NCBI GenBank assembly: GCA_903910795.1
Contig: CAIWAX010000139.1
Span: 1 to 36,959 of the forward strand
Reading direction: 5' to 3'
Source of the DNA: an uncultured Anaerolineae bacterium
GTDB taxonomy: Bacteria > Chloroflexota > Anaerolineae > Anaerolineales > Villigracilaceae
DNA: 36,959 bases
Part shown: piece after piece, positions 7,390 through 15,670 of the stretch
How the letters are laid out: every line of letters starts with the position of its first letter
Numbering within the stretch: the first letter of the stretch is position 1
Made by a program: the position numbers and the translations under genes
Notes under the pieces: model-generated
The model's database searches: none
What the model saw: the letters and a program-made list of their open reading frames with translations, nothing else
Told to the model about the DNA's origin: nothing

Positions 7390-9105
7390 CTATTTCACGT
7401 TTTTCGGCGGGGCCGTGTCATCCGGCATGGCAAACAACGCCTGCCACTTGCCATTCAGCAAATCCTTCATAGCAGAATTGATCGTCATGACGCTGACCCA
7501 CGTCCGGCCGGGCTTGAGCGGGAAGGGCGTGCGGTCCGGGAAAGTGAAATGCAGCGGGCGCAGCAGGCCGGTGGCCTTCTCCCAGGCGCCGTTCGTAGTA
7601 GACCAGCGTACCTTGTACATTTGCCCATCGCGGAACACAAAAGCGAAACCTTCAAACCCGCAGCACAGGTTGATGTCATACTGGCCGTGCCGGAAAACTG
7701 TGTAATCGGCCATGATGATGGCCAGATTCTCAAAGGATAACTGCCGCCCGGTCAACCGGTCAGTATCCATGTGGAAGACGCCCTTGCCATCGCCGTCATC
7801 GGTCTGGCGCAGATAGCTGCCTGAAACCGGGTCATACTGCCATAGCGCCTGCGAGAAGGCATGGAAGTAGGTCCACAACGTGGCGGCGGGCAGCCCACTA
7901 GCAGGCGGCACTGGGTCAAACAGGTGCCCGGAGTAGTTGACTGGCTGGTTGGGGACTTTGTTTTGCTGGGCCAGTTCCAGCAGGTGCAAGGTATCCAGCA
8001 GGGCTGTGTTGGGGCTTTCGGTTGGCTCGGCGCCAAAGATGATCTCGCAGCCCTTTAACTGCTGGCGGATGCCATCCCCGGCGCTGGCATAGATCAGGCA
8101 GGAGGCCGGGTACATGGCGTGAAAGTCGTTGTAAGTCAGCCGCCCGGAGCGGATTGGGCCGACGTAGGTACGCGCCGGGGCGATATCCGAGGCGGCGTAG
8201 ACGGGTTGGCCGGGTTTGACCAGCACCAGGCCCGCGTCCAGGCTCATATCCGTGGCGCCGTTGTAGGTGAAGTGCACCTCGCCGCTGGCAGGGTCGGCGT
8301 CGCTATCCAGGTTGTCAAAACCCAGGTTGGGCTGGGTGAACTGGTAGGCGACCGGAATCTTAAAATCAAGTGTGTAGTCGCTTGTGGCTTGCAGGCCCGA
8401 GGTATCGAAGGCGTAATAGCCGTTTGAGTCTGTGCTGGTGCTGGCGAGCTGTTTGCCGCTGGCTGTGTCGATCAGGCGGACGCACACCCCACCCACCCCG
8501 GCCTCCCAGGGTTCCTGGATGCCGTCTTTATTCTCATCCAGCCAGACGCGTTTCCCCACCCAGCTTCCATGCGGCTGGAAAATCGTGGTGTTGACCGGGC
8601 AATCGCCCAGGTCATTGGAAATGCGGCGCGGCAGGTCGCCGTAGAAGACGCTCATAAAGCGTGTCGTGCCCTCGGCAATGAAGATCTCGTAATTCCACGG
8701 CACAAAACTCAACCCGGCCTGTGGTCGGGCGGTGGGCGGCATGTTGCTGATCGAGACCAGCACGGCCGGCAGGTTGAGCATCGTGGGGTCTTGCAGCCGC
8801 AGCCCGGTCAGTGGACTGATGCCGGACGGGAACTTATCCTGGTCCGGGCCTTCAGGTGGAAAGGTCAGGCGCGGCTGGGGTGTGGGGCTGGGAGCGCTGG
8901 TGCCTGTCGGGACAGGTGTGGCTGTCGGGCTGGGTGATCGGGTTTCGGTGGGCGTGGAGGAGGCCGGAACGGCAGGGGCTGTTGGACTGGCGACGGTTGG
9001 CGCGCACGCAGCAGAAAGCAGCAGCACGCCGAAGATGATCCAGGTCAGCATGACCCGGTTTATTTTGGAATTCCAGTGAACAGAGGGCTGCTTCATAAGC
9101 GGCAT
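7390..9105 (-). CDS. DUF3048 lipoprotein with inserted SdrD_B-like domain
   Basis: 571 aa from the ATG at 9105 (another ATG at 9096 is possible; neither has a strong Shine-Dalgarno). A signal peptide ends in the lipobox LLSAAC, followed by a Thr/Pro/Ser linker of about 50 residues. DUF3048 (YerB-like) starts near residue 95 (SPLTGLRLQDPTMLNLPAVL, RPQAGLSFVPWNYEIFIAEG) and resumes near 315 (YVGPIRSGRLTYNDF, LKGCEIIFGAE). Between them, about residues 180-290, sits an SdrD_B/Cna-B-type beta domain (GKRVWLDENKDGIQEPWEAG, GYYAFDTSGL, FDNLDSDADPASGE). The paralogue at 10311-11642 lacks this insert. The protein should be anchored on the outer face of the membrane; function is unknown. It follows the GNAT gene by 22 bp. 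Confidence 0.88.
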   Translation of the reverse strand: MPLMKQPSVHWNSKINRVMLTWIIFGVLLLSAACAPTVASPTAPAVPASSTPTETRSPSPTATPVPTGTSAPSPTPQPRLTFPPEGPDQDKFPSGISPLTGLRLQDPTMLNLPAVLVSISNMPPTARPQAGLSFVPWNYEIFIAEGTTRFMSVFYGDLPRRISNDLGDCPVNTTIFQPHGSWVGKRVWLDENKDGIQEPWEAGVGGVCVRLIDTASGKQLASTSTDSNGYYAFDTSGLQATSDYTLDFKIPVAYQFTQPNLGFDNLDSDADPASGEVHFTYNGATDMSLDAGLVLVKPGQPVYAASDIAPARTYVGPIRSGRLTYNDFHAMYPASCLIYASAGDGIRQQLKGCEIIFGAEPTESPNTALLDTLHLLELAQQNKVPNQPVNYSGHLFDPVPPASGLPAATLWTYFHAFSQALWQYDPVSGSYLRQTDDGDGKGVFHMDTDRLTGRQLSFENLAIIMADYTVFRHGQYDINLCCGFEGFAFVFRDGQMYKVRWSTTNGAWEKATGLLRPLHFTFPDRTPFPLKPGRTWVSVMTINSAMKDLLNGKWQALFAMPDDTAPPKNVK

Positions 9106-9127
9106 TTTATCAGGCAATTCCGGCGAA

Positions 9128-10114
9128 TCAATTATTTTCCTCATCCGGCTCCCGGCCCGGGCGCAGTTCTTTTTCATAAGTGACAAACTGGCTGGTGACA
9201 TGCATCCCGGCGCGCTCATACAGGCGGGTTGCGCCGGTCGGGTTGGATGCATCCACGCTCAACCCAATGGTGGTGTATCCCTGTGCGTAAAACTGTCTGA
9301 ATGAATGTTTGAGCAATGCCATTCCAAGCCCTTGTTTTCGCCAGGCGGGCCGGACGCCCAGTTTTCCGACCCAGCCAATCCCGTGGCGGAGACGGCAGAG
9401 TGCGTAGCCCGCCGCCCGATCTCCATCCCAGGCGATGAACCACAGCGCCGGGTCAAAGTCCGGATGACCGCTGATATAGGTTTGCCAGGTTTCAAAGGTG
9501 CCAGGGGTGTGGCCCCAATGATCGAGAAAGGCTTCCTCGTCAGCCAGATAGACGGGATGATCGTGCCTGGCGAGTTCAAAGGGCCGCAGTTCTATATTTT
9601 GGGGCCACACAGCAGCGGGCGGATCCGCCTCAAGGCTGATCTCCATCTGCCAGGAGAAACGGATTGGCTTGAACCCGGCTTCCTCGTGAATGGCGCGCGC
9701 ATTGTTTTCCGTTTTTCCCAGGGTGTTGCGGATAAAAACGCGCAGATCGGGCGCGGCCAGGGGCATTTCCTGACGTGCGCGAGCCTCCAGTAATTCCAAC
9801 AAACGGCTGCCAACGCCCAGGCCGAGAAACTCAGGGTCTACATAACCATCCCCTTGCAAGCTGGCATGAGCAAAACGGTTCTCAAATATTTCGTAACCGA
9901 TTACTTTTCCACCAGGGGAGGTGCCAACCCAGGCGTCTGTTGCCGGGTTGAAGTCGGGTGATCTCCAATCCATCGCCAGTTCTTCCAAGGTCGGCGCCAG
10001 GCTTTCATTGCCATCCGCTTTGCAGGCTGTGTAAATGACTTGCTGAACAGCTTCGAGATCGCTCCAGGTGATCGGGCGCACACCGAAGCCTGCCGCTAAA
10101 CTGTTATTTTTCAT
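9128..10114 (-). CDS. Tandem GNAT-domain acetyltransferase
   Basis: 328 aa with two GNAT folds. The first (about residues 10-155) has the acetyl-CoA loop region YVDPEFLGLGVGSRLLELLE; the second (about 175-315) has LGVRPAWRKQGLGMALLKHS and the late motif ASNPTGATRLYERAGM. The layout resembles mycothiol synthase MshD and other double-GNAT enzymes, where usually one domain is catalytic. Here the second domain has the better Q/RxxGxG/A signature, so it is the likelier active one. The acceptor is unknown. GGAGG lies 5 nt before the ATG. The DUF3048 lipoprotein gene follows 22 bp downstream. Confidence 0.88.
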   Translation of the reverse strand: MKNNSLAAGFGVRPITWSDLEAVQQVIYTACKADGNESLAPTLEELAMDWRSPDFNPATDAWVGTSPGGKVIGYEIFENRFAHASLQGDGYVDPEFLGLGVGSRLLELLEARARQEMPLAAPDLRVFIRNTLGKTENNARAIHEEAGFKPIRFSWQMEISLEADPPAAVWPQNIELRPFELARHDHPVYLADEEAFLDHWGHTPGTFETWQTYISGHPDFDPALWFIAWDGDRAAGYALCRLRHGIGWVGKLGVRPAWRKQGLGMALLKHSFRQFYAQGYTTIGLSVDASNPTGATRLYERAGMHVTSQFVTYEKELRPGREPDEENN

Positions 10115-10274
10115 CCAACCTCCAATGCTGGTTTCTTTCCAGATCGTAACAGGTAATTTCTATGAATTGCTACTTTATTCGAGTTTCTTCACTATTATAG
10201 TATGCCACAGGTTACAAATGTTCAGCGCGTGGCCCAAGAGTTTGTACGAAATTAACTTTTGAACATCAGATGTA

Positions 10275-10304
10275 TAAATAAAAACCTCCCCGTGCGGGGA
10301 GGTT
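10275..10304 (-). terminator. Rho-independent terminator after the second DUF3048 gene
   Basis: The arms AACCTCCCC (10283-10291) and GGGGAGGTT (10296-10304) form a perfect 9-bp GC-rich stem with a 4-nt loop. Read on the minus strand, TTTTTATTTAT follows. It starts 6 bp after the stop codon of the lipoprotein gene at 10311. Confidence 0.93.
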
Positions 10305-10310
10305 GGGAGT

Positions 10311-11642
10311 TCACTTGGCGCCCAGCGGGGCGTAAAACTGCACCAGCCAGTTGCCGGAGCCTTTGTCCAGCACCTCCGTCGGCAGGGTGACGATATGGAT
10401 CCAGGTCTGGCCGGGTTTGAGCGTGAAGGGGTTGCCATCTGCGGTCTCGAAGCGCAGCGGGCGCCGCAGCAGGGTGGACTTTTCGTAGTCTCCTCCTATG
10501 GTTGACCAGAAGGCATCGAATTTTTGCCCATCGCGGAAGATGATGGCTTTGCCGCGCTCACCCTGGGCCATTTGAATATCAATAATATAGGGGCTGATGA
10601 CCGTGTGCCTGGTGTAAAGCACCACCACGTTTGAGAATGAAAGCTGACTGCCGTTCAGGCGGTCGGTGGCGGGGGTGAATTTACCGTCTCCGTTGGCGAA
10701 GTCGTCGAATTTCAGGTATTGGCCGGTGTCCGGGTTGTACTGCCATTGGCCCTGGTTGAACAGGCTGTAATAGGTGTGGATCAGGGCGGCTGCCAGACCC
10801 TGGCTTTGCGGCGCACTGGTGAACAGGTTGCCGCTGTAATTGAACTGGTCGTAGCTGCGCTGATTGGTTTGGGCGATTTTCTGCAGGCGGGTGGCATCCA
10901 GCATGGCGCTGTTGATGTTGGTCGTGTCGGCACCAAAAACGAAGGCGCAGCCTTTCAGCCTGTCGCGAATTTCCACGGTGGCTCCGGCGTAGACCAGGCA
11001 GGAGTTCTGGAAAAAATCGCGGATGTAAACATAGGGCAGACGCCCGGAGCGCACCGGCCCGACCTGGACGGCTGTGGCGGGCACCGGCGTGGCGGACGGG
11101 TCGGTTGAGATAGGGATTTTTGGATAGCTGCCATAAAACGCCGCCAGGTAGCGCGTCATGCCTTCGGCGATGTAAAGCTCAAAGACCCAGGGCGCAAACG
11201 ACAACCCGGCCTGCGGCCGCGCCGATGGCGGAAAGTTGGTGATCGAGATCAGCACGGCCGGCAGCTTGAGCAGCGCGGGATCGGCAACCGGCAGCCCGGT
11301 CAACGGGTTATACCCGTCAGGGATGTTTTTTGAATCCGGCCCAATGGCGGCCGGGGCGGAACTGGTTGGCACCGCGCTGGCGGCTGGCACATCCGTGGGC
11401 GCCGCCACGGATGTTGCGCTCGGGCCGGTAGAGGCTGGTTGGCTGGGGATGGGCGCGTTTATAGAAGTGGCCGGCAATTCCTGTGGTTTGGCGGAACTGA
11501 GCGCCGCGGCCGCCGCGCCTTTTTCAATACCGAACGATTTGCTTGGCAAATCGTGGGTATTTTCCGCCGGGCTGGCAGTGTTGCAGGCGCTCAGAGAGAG
11601 CGCCAAAATAAGCAGCAGGTAAAATATTTTTTGCAGTTTCAT
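10311..11642 (-). CDS. DUF3048 lipoprotein, paralogue without insert
   Basis: 443 aa. A signal peptide (FYLLLILALSLSAC) carries the lipobox LSAC, followed by a linker of about 85 residues rich in Ala, Ser, Pro and Thr. The DUF3048 halves are NPLTGLPVADPALLKLPAVL with RPQAGLSFAPWVFELYIAEG, and VGPVRSGRLPYVYIRDFF with LKGCAFVFGAD. The C-terminal part (FRDGQKFDAFWSTIGGDY, PFTLKPGQTWIHIV) matches the other paralogue. A hairpin-type family A repeat (11525-11565) lies in the linker and encodes about 13 residues (LPSKSFGIEKG region) without shifting the frame. It follows the HIT gene by 34 bp and ends at a strong terminator. Confidence 0.9.
   Translation of the reverse strand: MKLQKIFYLLLILALSLSACNTASPAENTHDLPSKSFGIEKGAAAAALSSAKPQELPATSINAPIPSQPASTGPSATSVAAPTDVPAASAVPTSSAPAAIGPDSKNIPDGYNPLTGLPVADPALLKLPAVLISITNFPPSARPQAGLSFAPWVFELYIAEGMTRYLAAFYGSYPKIPISTDPSATPVPATAVQVGPVRSGRLPYVYIRDFFQNSCLVYAGATVEIRDRLKGCAFVFGADTTNINSAMLDATRLQKIAQTNQRSYDQFNYSGNLFTSAPQSQGLAAALIHTYYSLFNQGQWQYNPDTGQYLKFDDFANGDGKFTPATDRLNGSQLSFSNVVVLYTRHTVISPYIIDIQMAQGERGKAIIFRDGQKFDAFWSTIGGDYEKSTLLRRPLRFETADGNPFTLKPGQTWIHIVTLPTEVLDKGSGNWLVQFYAPLGAK
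11525..11565 (+). repeat. Family A repeat, hairpin form, inside a lipoprotein linker
   Basis: Reads CAATACCGAAC, then the hairpin arms GATTTGC and GCAAATC around TTG, then GTGGGTATTTTCC. Apart from a few bases it matches the copy at 17445-17486. It lies in frame within the low-complexity linker of the DUF3048 lipoprotein. Confidence 0.88.
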
Positions 11643-11676
11643 GAGGGCCTCGCTGCTTGAATCTTCTCATGAAACT

Positions 11677-12177
11677 TCATGCCTGTGCTGCACCCAAAAG
11701 TACTATGGCTTCTTTTACACGCCGGTAGGTTTCTTCCAGGGTTTCGGGCAGCACGCGCACATCCCCGATACTGGTCATAAAGTTGGTATCGCCGTTCCAG
11801 CGCGGTACGATGTGGAGGTGGACATGCCCTGGGACGCCCGCCCCGGCTGCCTCGCCGATGTTGGCGCCCAGGTTGAAGGCTTGCGGGTTATAGACCCGGC
11901 GCAGGGCCGTCATGGAAAAGGAAGACAGCTCCATCATTTCAGCGCGCGAGGCGGCATCCAGCTCTTCCAATGTGGCTGCGTGCAGGATGGGCGCCACCAT
12001 TAAATGCCCGCTGGTGTAAGGGAATTTATTCAGGATGATAAAGGCGCGTTCACCGCGCATCACGATCAGGTTGGCATCATCGTCTTTTTTGGAGAGCGCG
12101 TTGCAAAAAATACAACCGGTTTCCCTTATTGTGCTGCCAATGTATTTCATCCGCCAGGCTGCCCAGAGTCGCTTCAT
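11677..12177 (-). CDS. HIT-family nucleotide hydrolase/transferase
   Basis: 166 aa. The histidine triad is H118, H120 and H122 in GHVHLHIVPRW. The N-terminus, KRLWAAWRMKYI followed by CIFC, matches the Ap4A-phosphorylase-like HIT branch in which the cysteines help bind zinc. Such enzymes cleave dinucleoside polyphosphates or nucleoside phosphoramidates and AMP conjugates in the cytoplasm; the exact substrate is inferred only at that level. GGAG lies 6 nt before the ATG. The gene sits between the NBR1-Ig lipoprotein gene (24 bp upstream) and the DUF3048 gene (34 bp downstream), so the three probably form an operon. Confidence 0.93.
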   Translation of the reverse strand: MKRLWAAWRMKYIGSTIRETGCIFCNALSKKDDDANLIVMRGERAFIILNKFPYTSGHLMVAPILHAATLEELDAASRAEMMELSSFSMTALRRVYNPQAFNLGANIGEAAGAGVPGHVHLHIVPRWNGDTNFMTSIGDVRVLPETLEETYRRVKEAIVLLGAAQA

Positions 12178-12201
12178 GGTTTCTCCGCGTTTTGGATGAA
12201 T

Positions 12202-13260
12202 TTATTTGACGACAAGCGTAAATTGGAATACCTGTCCAAATAATTGGCCGGTGTCCGAAGACATTTGCCAGGCGGATTGGTAAGTGCCGCTGGTGCTGGG
12301 CGCTGTCATTTTTAGCGAGATTTCGGTGGTGCCGCCCGGGACGACAGTCCGGCTGATCTTGGTGGTATCCGCCCCCAGCATGTCGCCGTCGAGATATGTG
12401 ATTTTAAAGTTGCCGGTCCAATTGCAGGTGCCAGTGTTTTGAATCTGCCAGGTTTTGGTGAAGGTATCTTTGGTGTTCACTTTTGAGCCACTGGGGATAG
12501 TCACATCCGAAATCAACAGTGAGTTCAGGCATCCGTTGGCAACGATGGTGGCATTTGAGGTGCCCGGCAGGGTGATGGAAACCGAAAGCACCGGCCCAAA
12601 GGGCTTGCCTACATCGGTCGCCAGCATCCAATTGCCGGTGACCTGTCCGGTCATGGATGGTGCCACCATGGAAAGCGTAATATCGGCGGTTGAACCGGTG
12701 GCGACTTTCTGGTCGATGGTGGTTGTATCGGCTCCGAAGCGGTTACCACCCCCAAACACGATCAGAAAACCTCTGGGCCAGTCACAGGAGCCAGTATTTT
12801 TAACCCGCCAGGTCTTGGTAAAATGCTGGCCCGGGCTAAAGGTCGGGGCAAACCAGGGCGGTATATCCGCCACAAAGGAAGCGTTATAACAGCCGAACGC
12901 GGCGCCTTGATCAACCGGCACCGGTGTCGAACTTGGGTAAGCCGGCCCGGCCGGGGCGGCTGGATTGGTGGCGGTAAGGGCTGGGGTTGGCCCGGGGTTT
13001 GTGTTCTGTTCGGGCGTGGCAGCCGGTTGGGGCGTGTCGGTGATGGTGGCGGTGGCGGTGGGGGCTGGCAGCGTGGCGCTGGGCAGCGCCTCAGCCGTCT
13101 GGGTCTGGCCCGCGGCAATAGTGGCAGCGGCCTGGGTATAATATATGCTTACATCGGGGGTTGGGCCGGGTGTTGCGGCAGAGCCGCAGGCGCTCAACAG
13201 GAGAGCCATGCAAACCGTTACAGCCGCCAGTCCAGCTAAATCTTTATAAATCGATTTCAT
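12202..13260 (-). CDS. Lipoprotein with two NBR1/FW-type Ig-like domains
   Basis: 352 aa. A signal peptide with lipobox LLSAC is followed by a Thr/Pro/Ala linker to about residue 120. Two beta-sandwich repeats follow, about residues 130-235 and 245-350. Each has the four-tryptophan (FW/NBR1) pattern: TKTWRVKNTGSCDWPRGF and TKTWQIQNTGTCNWTGNF early, GNWMLATDVGKPFGPV and SAWQMSSDTGQLFGQV late. In eukaryotes this domain is known from NBR1; in Chloroflexota it is common in surface lipoproteins of unknown role. GAGG lies about 10 nt before the ATG. It probably heads an operon with the HIT and DUF3048 genes. Confidence 0.9.
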   Translation of the reverse strand: MKSIYKDLAGLAAVTVCMALLLSACGSAATPGPTPDVSIYYTQAAATIAAGQTQTAEALPSATLPAPTATATITDTPQPAATPEQNTNPGPTPALTATNPAAPAGPAYPSSTPVPVDQGAAFGCYNASFVADIPPWFAPTFSPGQHFTKTWRVKNTGSCDWPRGFLIVFGGGNRFGADTTTIDQKVATGSTADITLSMVAPSMTGQVTGNWMLATDVGKPFGPVLSVSITLPGTSNATIVANGCLNSLLISDVTIPSGSKVNTKDTFTKTWQIQNTGTCNWTGNFKITYLDGDMLGADTTKISRTVVPGGTTEISLKMTAPSTSGTYQSAWQMSSDTGQLFGQVFQFTLVVK

Positions 13261-13304
13261 ATTATTTTTCCTCAGGAAAGTTAATATCCTCTTTTGGATT
13301 TATG

Positions 13305-13333
13305 TTGACACAAATATTCAATGAAGGTATGCT
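13305..13333 (+). promoter_or_regulatory. Sigma-70 type promoter of the xseA operon
   Basis: A perfect -35 TTGACA (13305-13310), a 17-bp spacer and -10 TATGCT (13328-13333). The predicted transcript starts near 13340, giving an 89-nt leader before xseA. Confidence 0.75.
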
Positions 13334-13403
13334 ACCTGTATTGTACATCATCCGAAAATTCCTGAATTGTTCTTTATATACCAGCCCGGCTCCCAAAAAT
13401 TGA

Positions 13404-13421
13404 ACCCGGGCGATCCCGGGT
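13404..13421 (+). promoter_or_regulatory. Hairpin just before the xseA start codon
   Basis: The arms ACCCGGG (13404-13410) and CCCGGGT (13415-13421) form a perfect GC-rich stem with the 4-nt loop CGAT. The ATG follows 7 nt later at 13429 and no Shine-Dalgarno sequence is present, so the stem occupies the place where the ribosome would dock. A role in limiting translation is an inference. Confidence 0.5.
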
Positions 13422-13428
13422 AGCAAGT

Positions 13429-14664
13429 ATGCTCCAACCATCGCTTTTTGAAATACCCCGTCTGAGTGTGACTGAATTCACCCGTCGTGTCCGCCGCCTG
13501 TTGGAAGGCGACCCGGCATTGGGTGATGTTTGGGTGAGGGCTGAAATATCCAATTTTTCGCGCCCTTCCTCCGGTCATTTATATTTTACACTTAAAGATC
13601 CGGGTGCATCGCTGCGCTGCGTGATGTGGCGCAGCGATGCGCTGCGCGTCCGCGGTCTTGATCTGCAGGATGGTCTCTCGGTTGAAGTGCACGGTAAAAT
13701 CACCGTGTATGAGCCGAGCGGGCAGTATCAATTGGTTGTTGATACCCTGCGCCCGGCGGGCGCGGGCGCGCTGTTTGCCGAGTTTATGCGTCTGAAAGCC
13801 ATGCTGGAGGCTGAAGGGCTGTTTGACATCGAGCGGAAGCGCGAGATTGGCAACTTCCCGCGTGTCATAGGGATTGTGACCTCACCGACCGGCGCGGCCC
13901 TGCAGGATATGCTCAACGTGCTGCGCCGCCGTCTGCCGTTGGCCCAGGTGATCCTGGCGCCTGCCCCCGTGCAGGGCGCTGAGGCGCCCGCGGCCCTGGT
14001 GCAGGCGCTGAAAAGGCTCAACGATCAGGCCCAGCCAGATCTGATTCTGCTGGCACGTGGCGGCGGTTCGATCGAAGATCTGTGGGCCTTCAACGATGAA
14101 CGCGTTGTGCGCGCCGTGGTTGCCTCACGGGCGCCAGTGATCAGCGGCGTGGGCCATGAAACCGATTTCACCCTGGTTGATTTTGCCGCCGATTTGCGCG
14201 CGCCCACGCCTACCGCGGCGGCTGAACTGGCAACGCCCCTTACCATCCTGGATCTGGCTGGCGCTTTGCGCTCTGACCGGCAGCGTCTGGATGATCTGCT
14301 TAACCGGCAGATTGATCAGGAACGTGCCAGGTTAGAATCGATTAATATGGAGTTGCGTTTTTATTCTCCGGCGCGGCGATTGCAAACAGAAGCCCAGCGT
14401 CTGGATGATCTGACGCACCGCGCTGCGCGCGCGCTGACCCACAGCCTGGCACTGGAAACCGCCGGGTTGCGCAGCCTGAGCCGCCGGTTGGAAGCGCTCA
14501 GCCCGCTGGCGGTTTTGCGGCGCGGTTACGCGGTGGTCACCCGGCCGGACGGCGGGATCATCCAGGCTGCCAGCCAGGCCCCGGTCGGCGCGGAGTTGCA
14601 TGTGCGCCTGGCGCAGGGCGCGTTAAAAGTCAAAGTGAATCAATCCAATATGGAGGAGACATAA
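13429..14664 (+). CDS. xseA: Exodeoxyribonuclease VII large subunit
   Basis: 411 aa. The N-terminal OB-fold domain (about 10-100) has LSVTEFTRRVRRLLEGD and VRAEISNFSRPSSGHLYFTL. The catalytic domain has IGIVTSPTGAALQDMLNVLR, LILLARGGGSIEDLWAFNDE and ISGVGHETDFTLVDFAADLR. A coiled-coil region follows and the C-terminal segment ALSPLAVLRRGYAVV is present. With XseB it forms the single-strand-specific exonuclease VII, which digests DNA from both ends. The stop codon overlaps the xseB start by one base. Confidence 0.97.
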   Translation: MLQPSLFEIPRLSVTEFTRRVRRLLEGDPALGDVWVRAEISNFSRPSSGHLYFTLKDPGASLRCVMWRSDALRVRGLDLQDGLSVEVHGKITVYEPSGQYQLVVDTLRPAGAGALFAEFMRLKAMLEAEGLFDIERKREIGNFPRVIGIVTSPTGAALQDMLNVLRRRLPLAQVILAPAPVQGAEAPAALVQALKRLNDQAQPDLILLARGGGSIEDLWAFNDERVVRAVVASRAPVISGVGHETDFTLVDFAADLRAPTPTAAAELATPLTILDLAGALRSDRQRLDDLLNRQIDQERARLESINMELRFYSPARRLQTEAQRLDDLTHRAARALTHSLALETAGLRSLSRRLEALSPLAVLRRGYAVVTRPDGGIIQAASQAPVGAELHVRLAQGALKVKVNQSNMEET

Positions 14665-14897
14665 TGGCCCCATCATTAAAAAAAGTGGAAGGCCTGACCT
14701 ATGAAGCGGCCTTTAAAGAGTTGGAGGGAATTGTGGCTGCCCTGGAGGCTGAAGGCAACCCGCTGGATGAGTCACTTAGCCTGTATGAGCGTGGGCAGGC
14801 CCTGGCTGTGCACTGCGCCGCCCTGTTAGAGAAGGCTGAATTGAAAGTCCGCCAGTTGGGCGCAGATGGCCTGTCTGATTTTGAGGGACAGGCCTGA
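14664..14897 (+). CDS. xseB: Exodeoxyribonuclease VII small subunit
   Basis: 77 aa, the usual size. The family pattern is complete: TYEAAFKELEGIVAALE, then NPLDESLSLYERGQAL and a last helix with LLEKAELKVRQL. It forms the coiled-coil partner that decorates the large subunit. GGAGGAG lies 6 nt upstream and the ATG shares its A with the xseA TAA, so translation is coupled. Confidence 0.96.
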   Translation: MAPSLKKVEGLTYEAAFKELEGIVAALEAEGNPLDESLSLYERGQALAVHCAALLEKAELKVRQLGADGLSDFEGQA

Positions 14898-14898
14898 C

Positions 14899-15351
14899 AT
14901 GCCGATCACTACAATCATCGACAACCCGTCCCTGCTCACGGCTGTTGCGGCCTGGCTGCTGGCCCAATTGCTCAAACCGCCTCTGGAATATTTACGCAAG
15001 GGCCGCTGGAACTGGGGTTATTTGCTCAGCGCGGGCGGTATGCCCAGTTCGCATTCATCCTTGATGGTAGGCGCGACCATGGGCATTGGTTTGCACAATG
15101 GCTTTAACTCACCGGTTTTTACGCTGGCTATTTCGATGACCATGATCGTGATTTACGATGCGGCCGGTGTGCGCCGCGAAGCGGGCCGGCATGCCGAAAA
15201 GATCAATATTTTGATCAACGAACTGCTCAGCGGCCACCCTATTTCTGACCAGGCACTGCGCGAAGTGATTGGACATACTCCCATGGAAGTGCTGGGGGGC
15301 GTGTGCCTGGGCATCGCGGTTGGTCTGGCTTACTGGTACTATATCGGCTAA
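14899..15351 (+). CDS. Divergent PAP2 (DUF212) membrane protein
   Basis: 150 aa from the ATG at 14899, one base after the xseB stop; the upstream extension overlaps xseB and is unlikely. The sequence holds the DUF212 signatures GGMPSSHSSLMVGATMGIG, IYDAAGVRREAGRHAEKIN and LREVIGHTPMEVLGGVCLG, with three to four membrane helices. The family is related to acid phosphatase/vanadium-dependent haloperoxidases (PAP2) and keeps the SSHS and conserved Arg/His elements, so a membrane lipid phosphatase role is inferred. It is the third gene of the xseAB operon. Confidence 0.92.
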   Translation: MPITTIIDNPSLLTAVAAWLLAQLLKPPLEYLRKGRWNWGYLLSAGGMPSSHSSLMVGATMGIGLHNGFNSPVFTLAISMTMIVIYDAAGVRREAGRHAEKINILINELLSGHPISDQALREVIGHTPMEVLGGVCLGIAVGLAYWYYIG

Positions 15352-15358
15352 ACTACGC

Positions 15359-15387
15359 TTGTAAATTAACTTCAACTCTGCTATGAT
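15359..15387 (+). promoter_or_regulatory. Promoter of the small helical protein gene
   Basis: -35-like TTGTAA (15359-15364), 17-bp spacer, -10 TATGAT (15382-15387). The start would lie near 15394, giving a leader of about 26 nt that contains the Shine-Dalgarno AAAGGAG. Confidence 0.65.
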
Positions 15388-15419
15388 TCGGACAACACCA
15401 TTCATTAAAGGAGATCATC

Positions 15420-15614
15420 ATGCAGGAACTTTATAATCTTGTTGCACAGAAAACCGGTTTATCAGCCGATCAATCCAAAATGGCCGTGGATACCGTGATC
15501 AGCTACCTCAAATCCAAACTGCCGGCTCCGATTGCCGCAGAAGTTGACGTCGTCCTGGGCGGGAACATGGATTTGGGCAGCGCGGCGGGCATGCTCGGCG
15601 GTCTTTTCAAGTAA
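15420..15614 (+). CDS. Small helical protein of unknown function
   Basis: 64 aa. AAAGGAG lies about 7 nt before the ATG, and the gene has its own promoter and a strong terminator, so it is a real, independently expressed gene. The sequence is a short helical bundle (LYNLVAQKTGLSADQSKMAV, VISYLKSKLPAPIAAEVDVV) ending in a glycine-rich tail (GNMDLGSAAGMLGGLFK). The first helices resemble the DUF2267-like small proteins found in many bacteria, but I cannot assign it firmly. No membrane segment or catalytic motif is visible. Confidence 0.8.
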   Translation: MQELYNLVAQKTGLSADQSKMAVDTVISYLKSKLPAPIAAEVDVVLGGNMDLGSAAGMLGGLFK

Positions 15615-15635
15615 GGATCAAAAAGAATGAAAACA

Positions 15636-15670
15636 AAAACTTCCGAAGTCTTGAAGACTTCGGAAGTTTT
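15636..15670. terminator. Strong bidirectional terminator
   Basis: The arms AAAACTTCCGAAGTC (15636-15650) and GACTTCGGAAGTTTT (15656-15670) form a perfect 15-bp stem with a 5-nt loop. A-rich sequence precedes and TTTTATTTT follows, so it serves both the small gene (+) and the convergent murJ (-). Confidence 0.93.
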
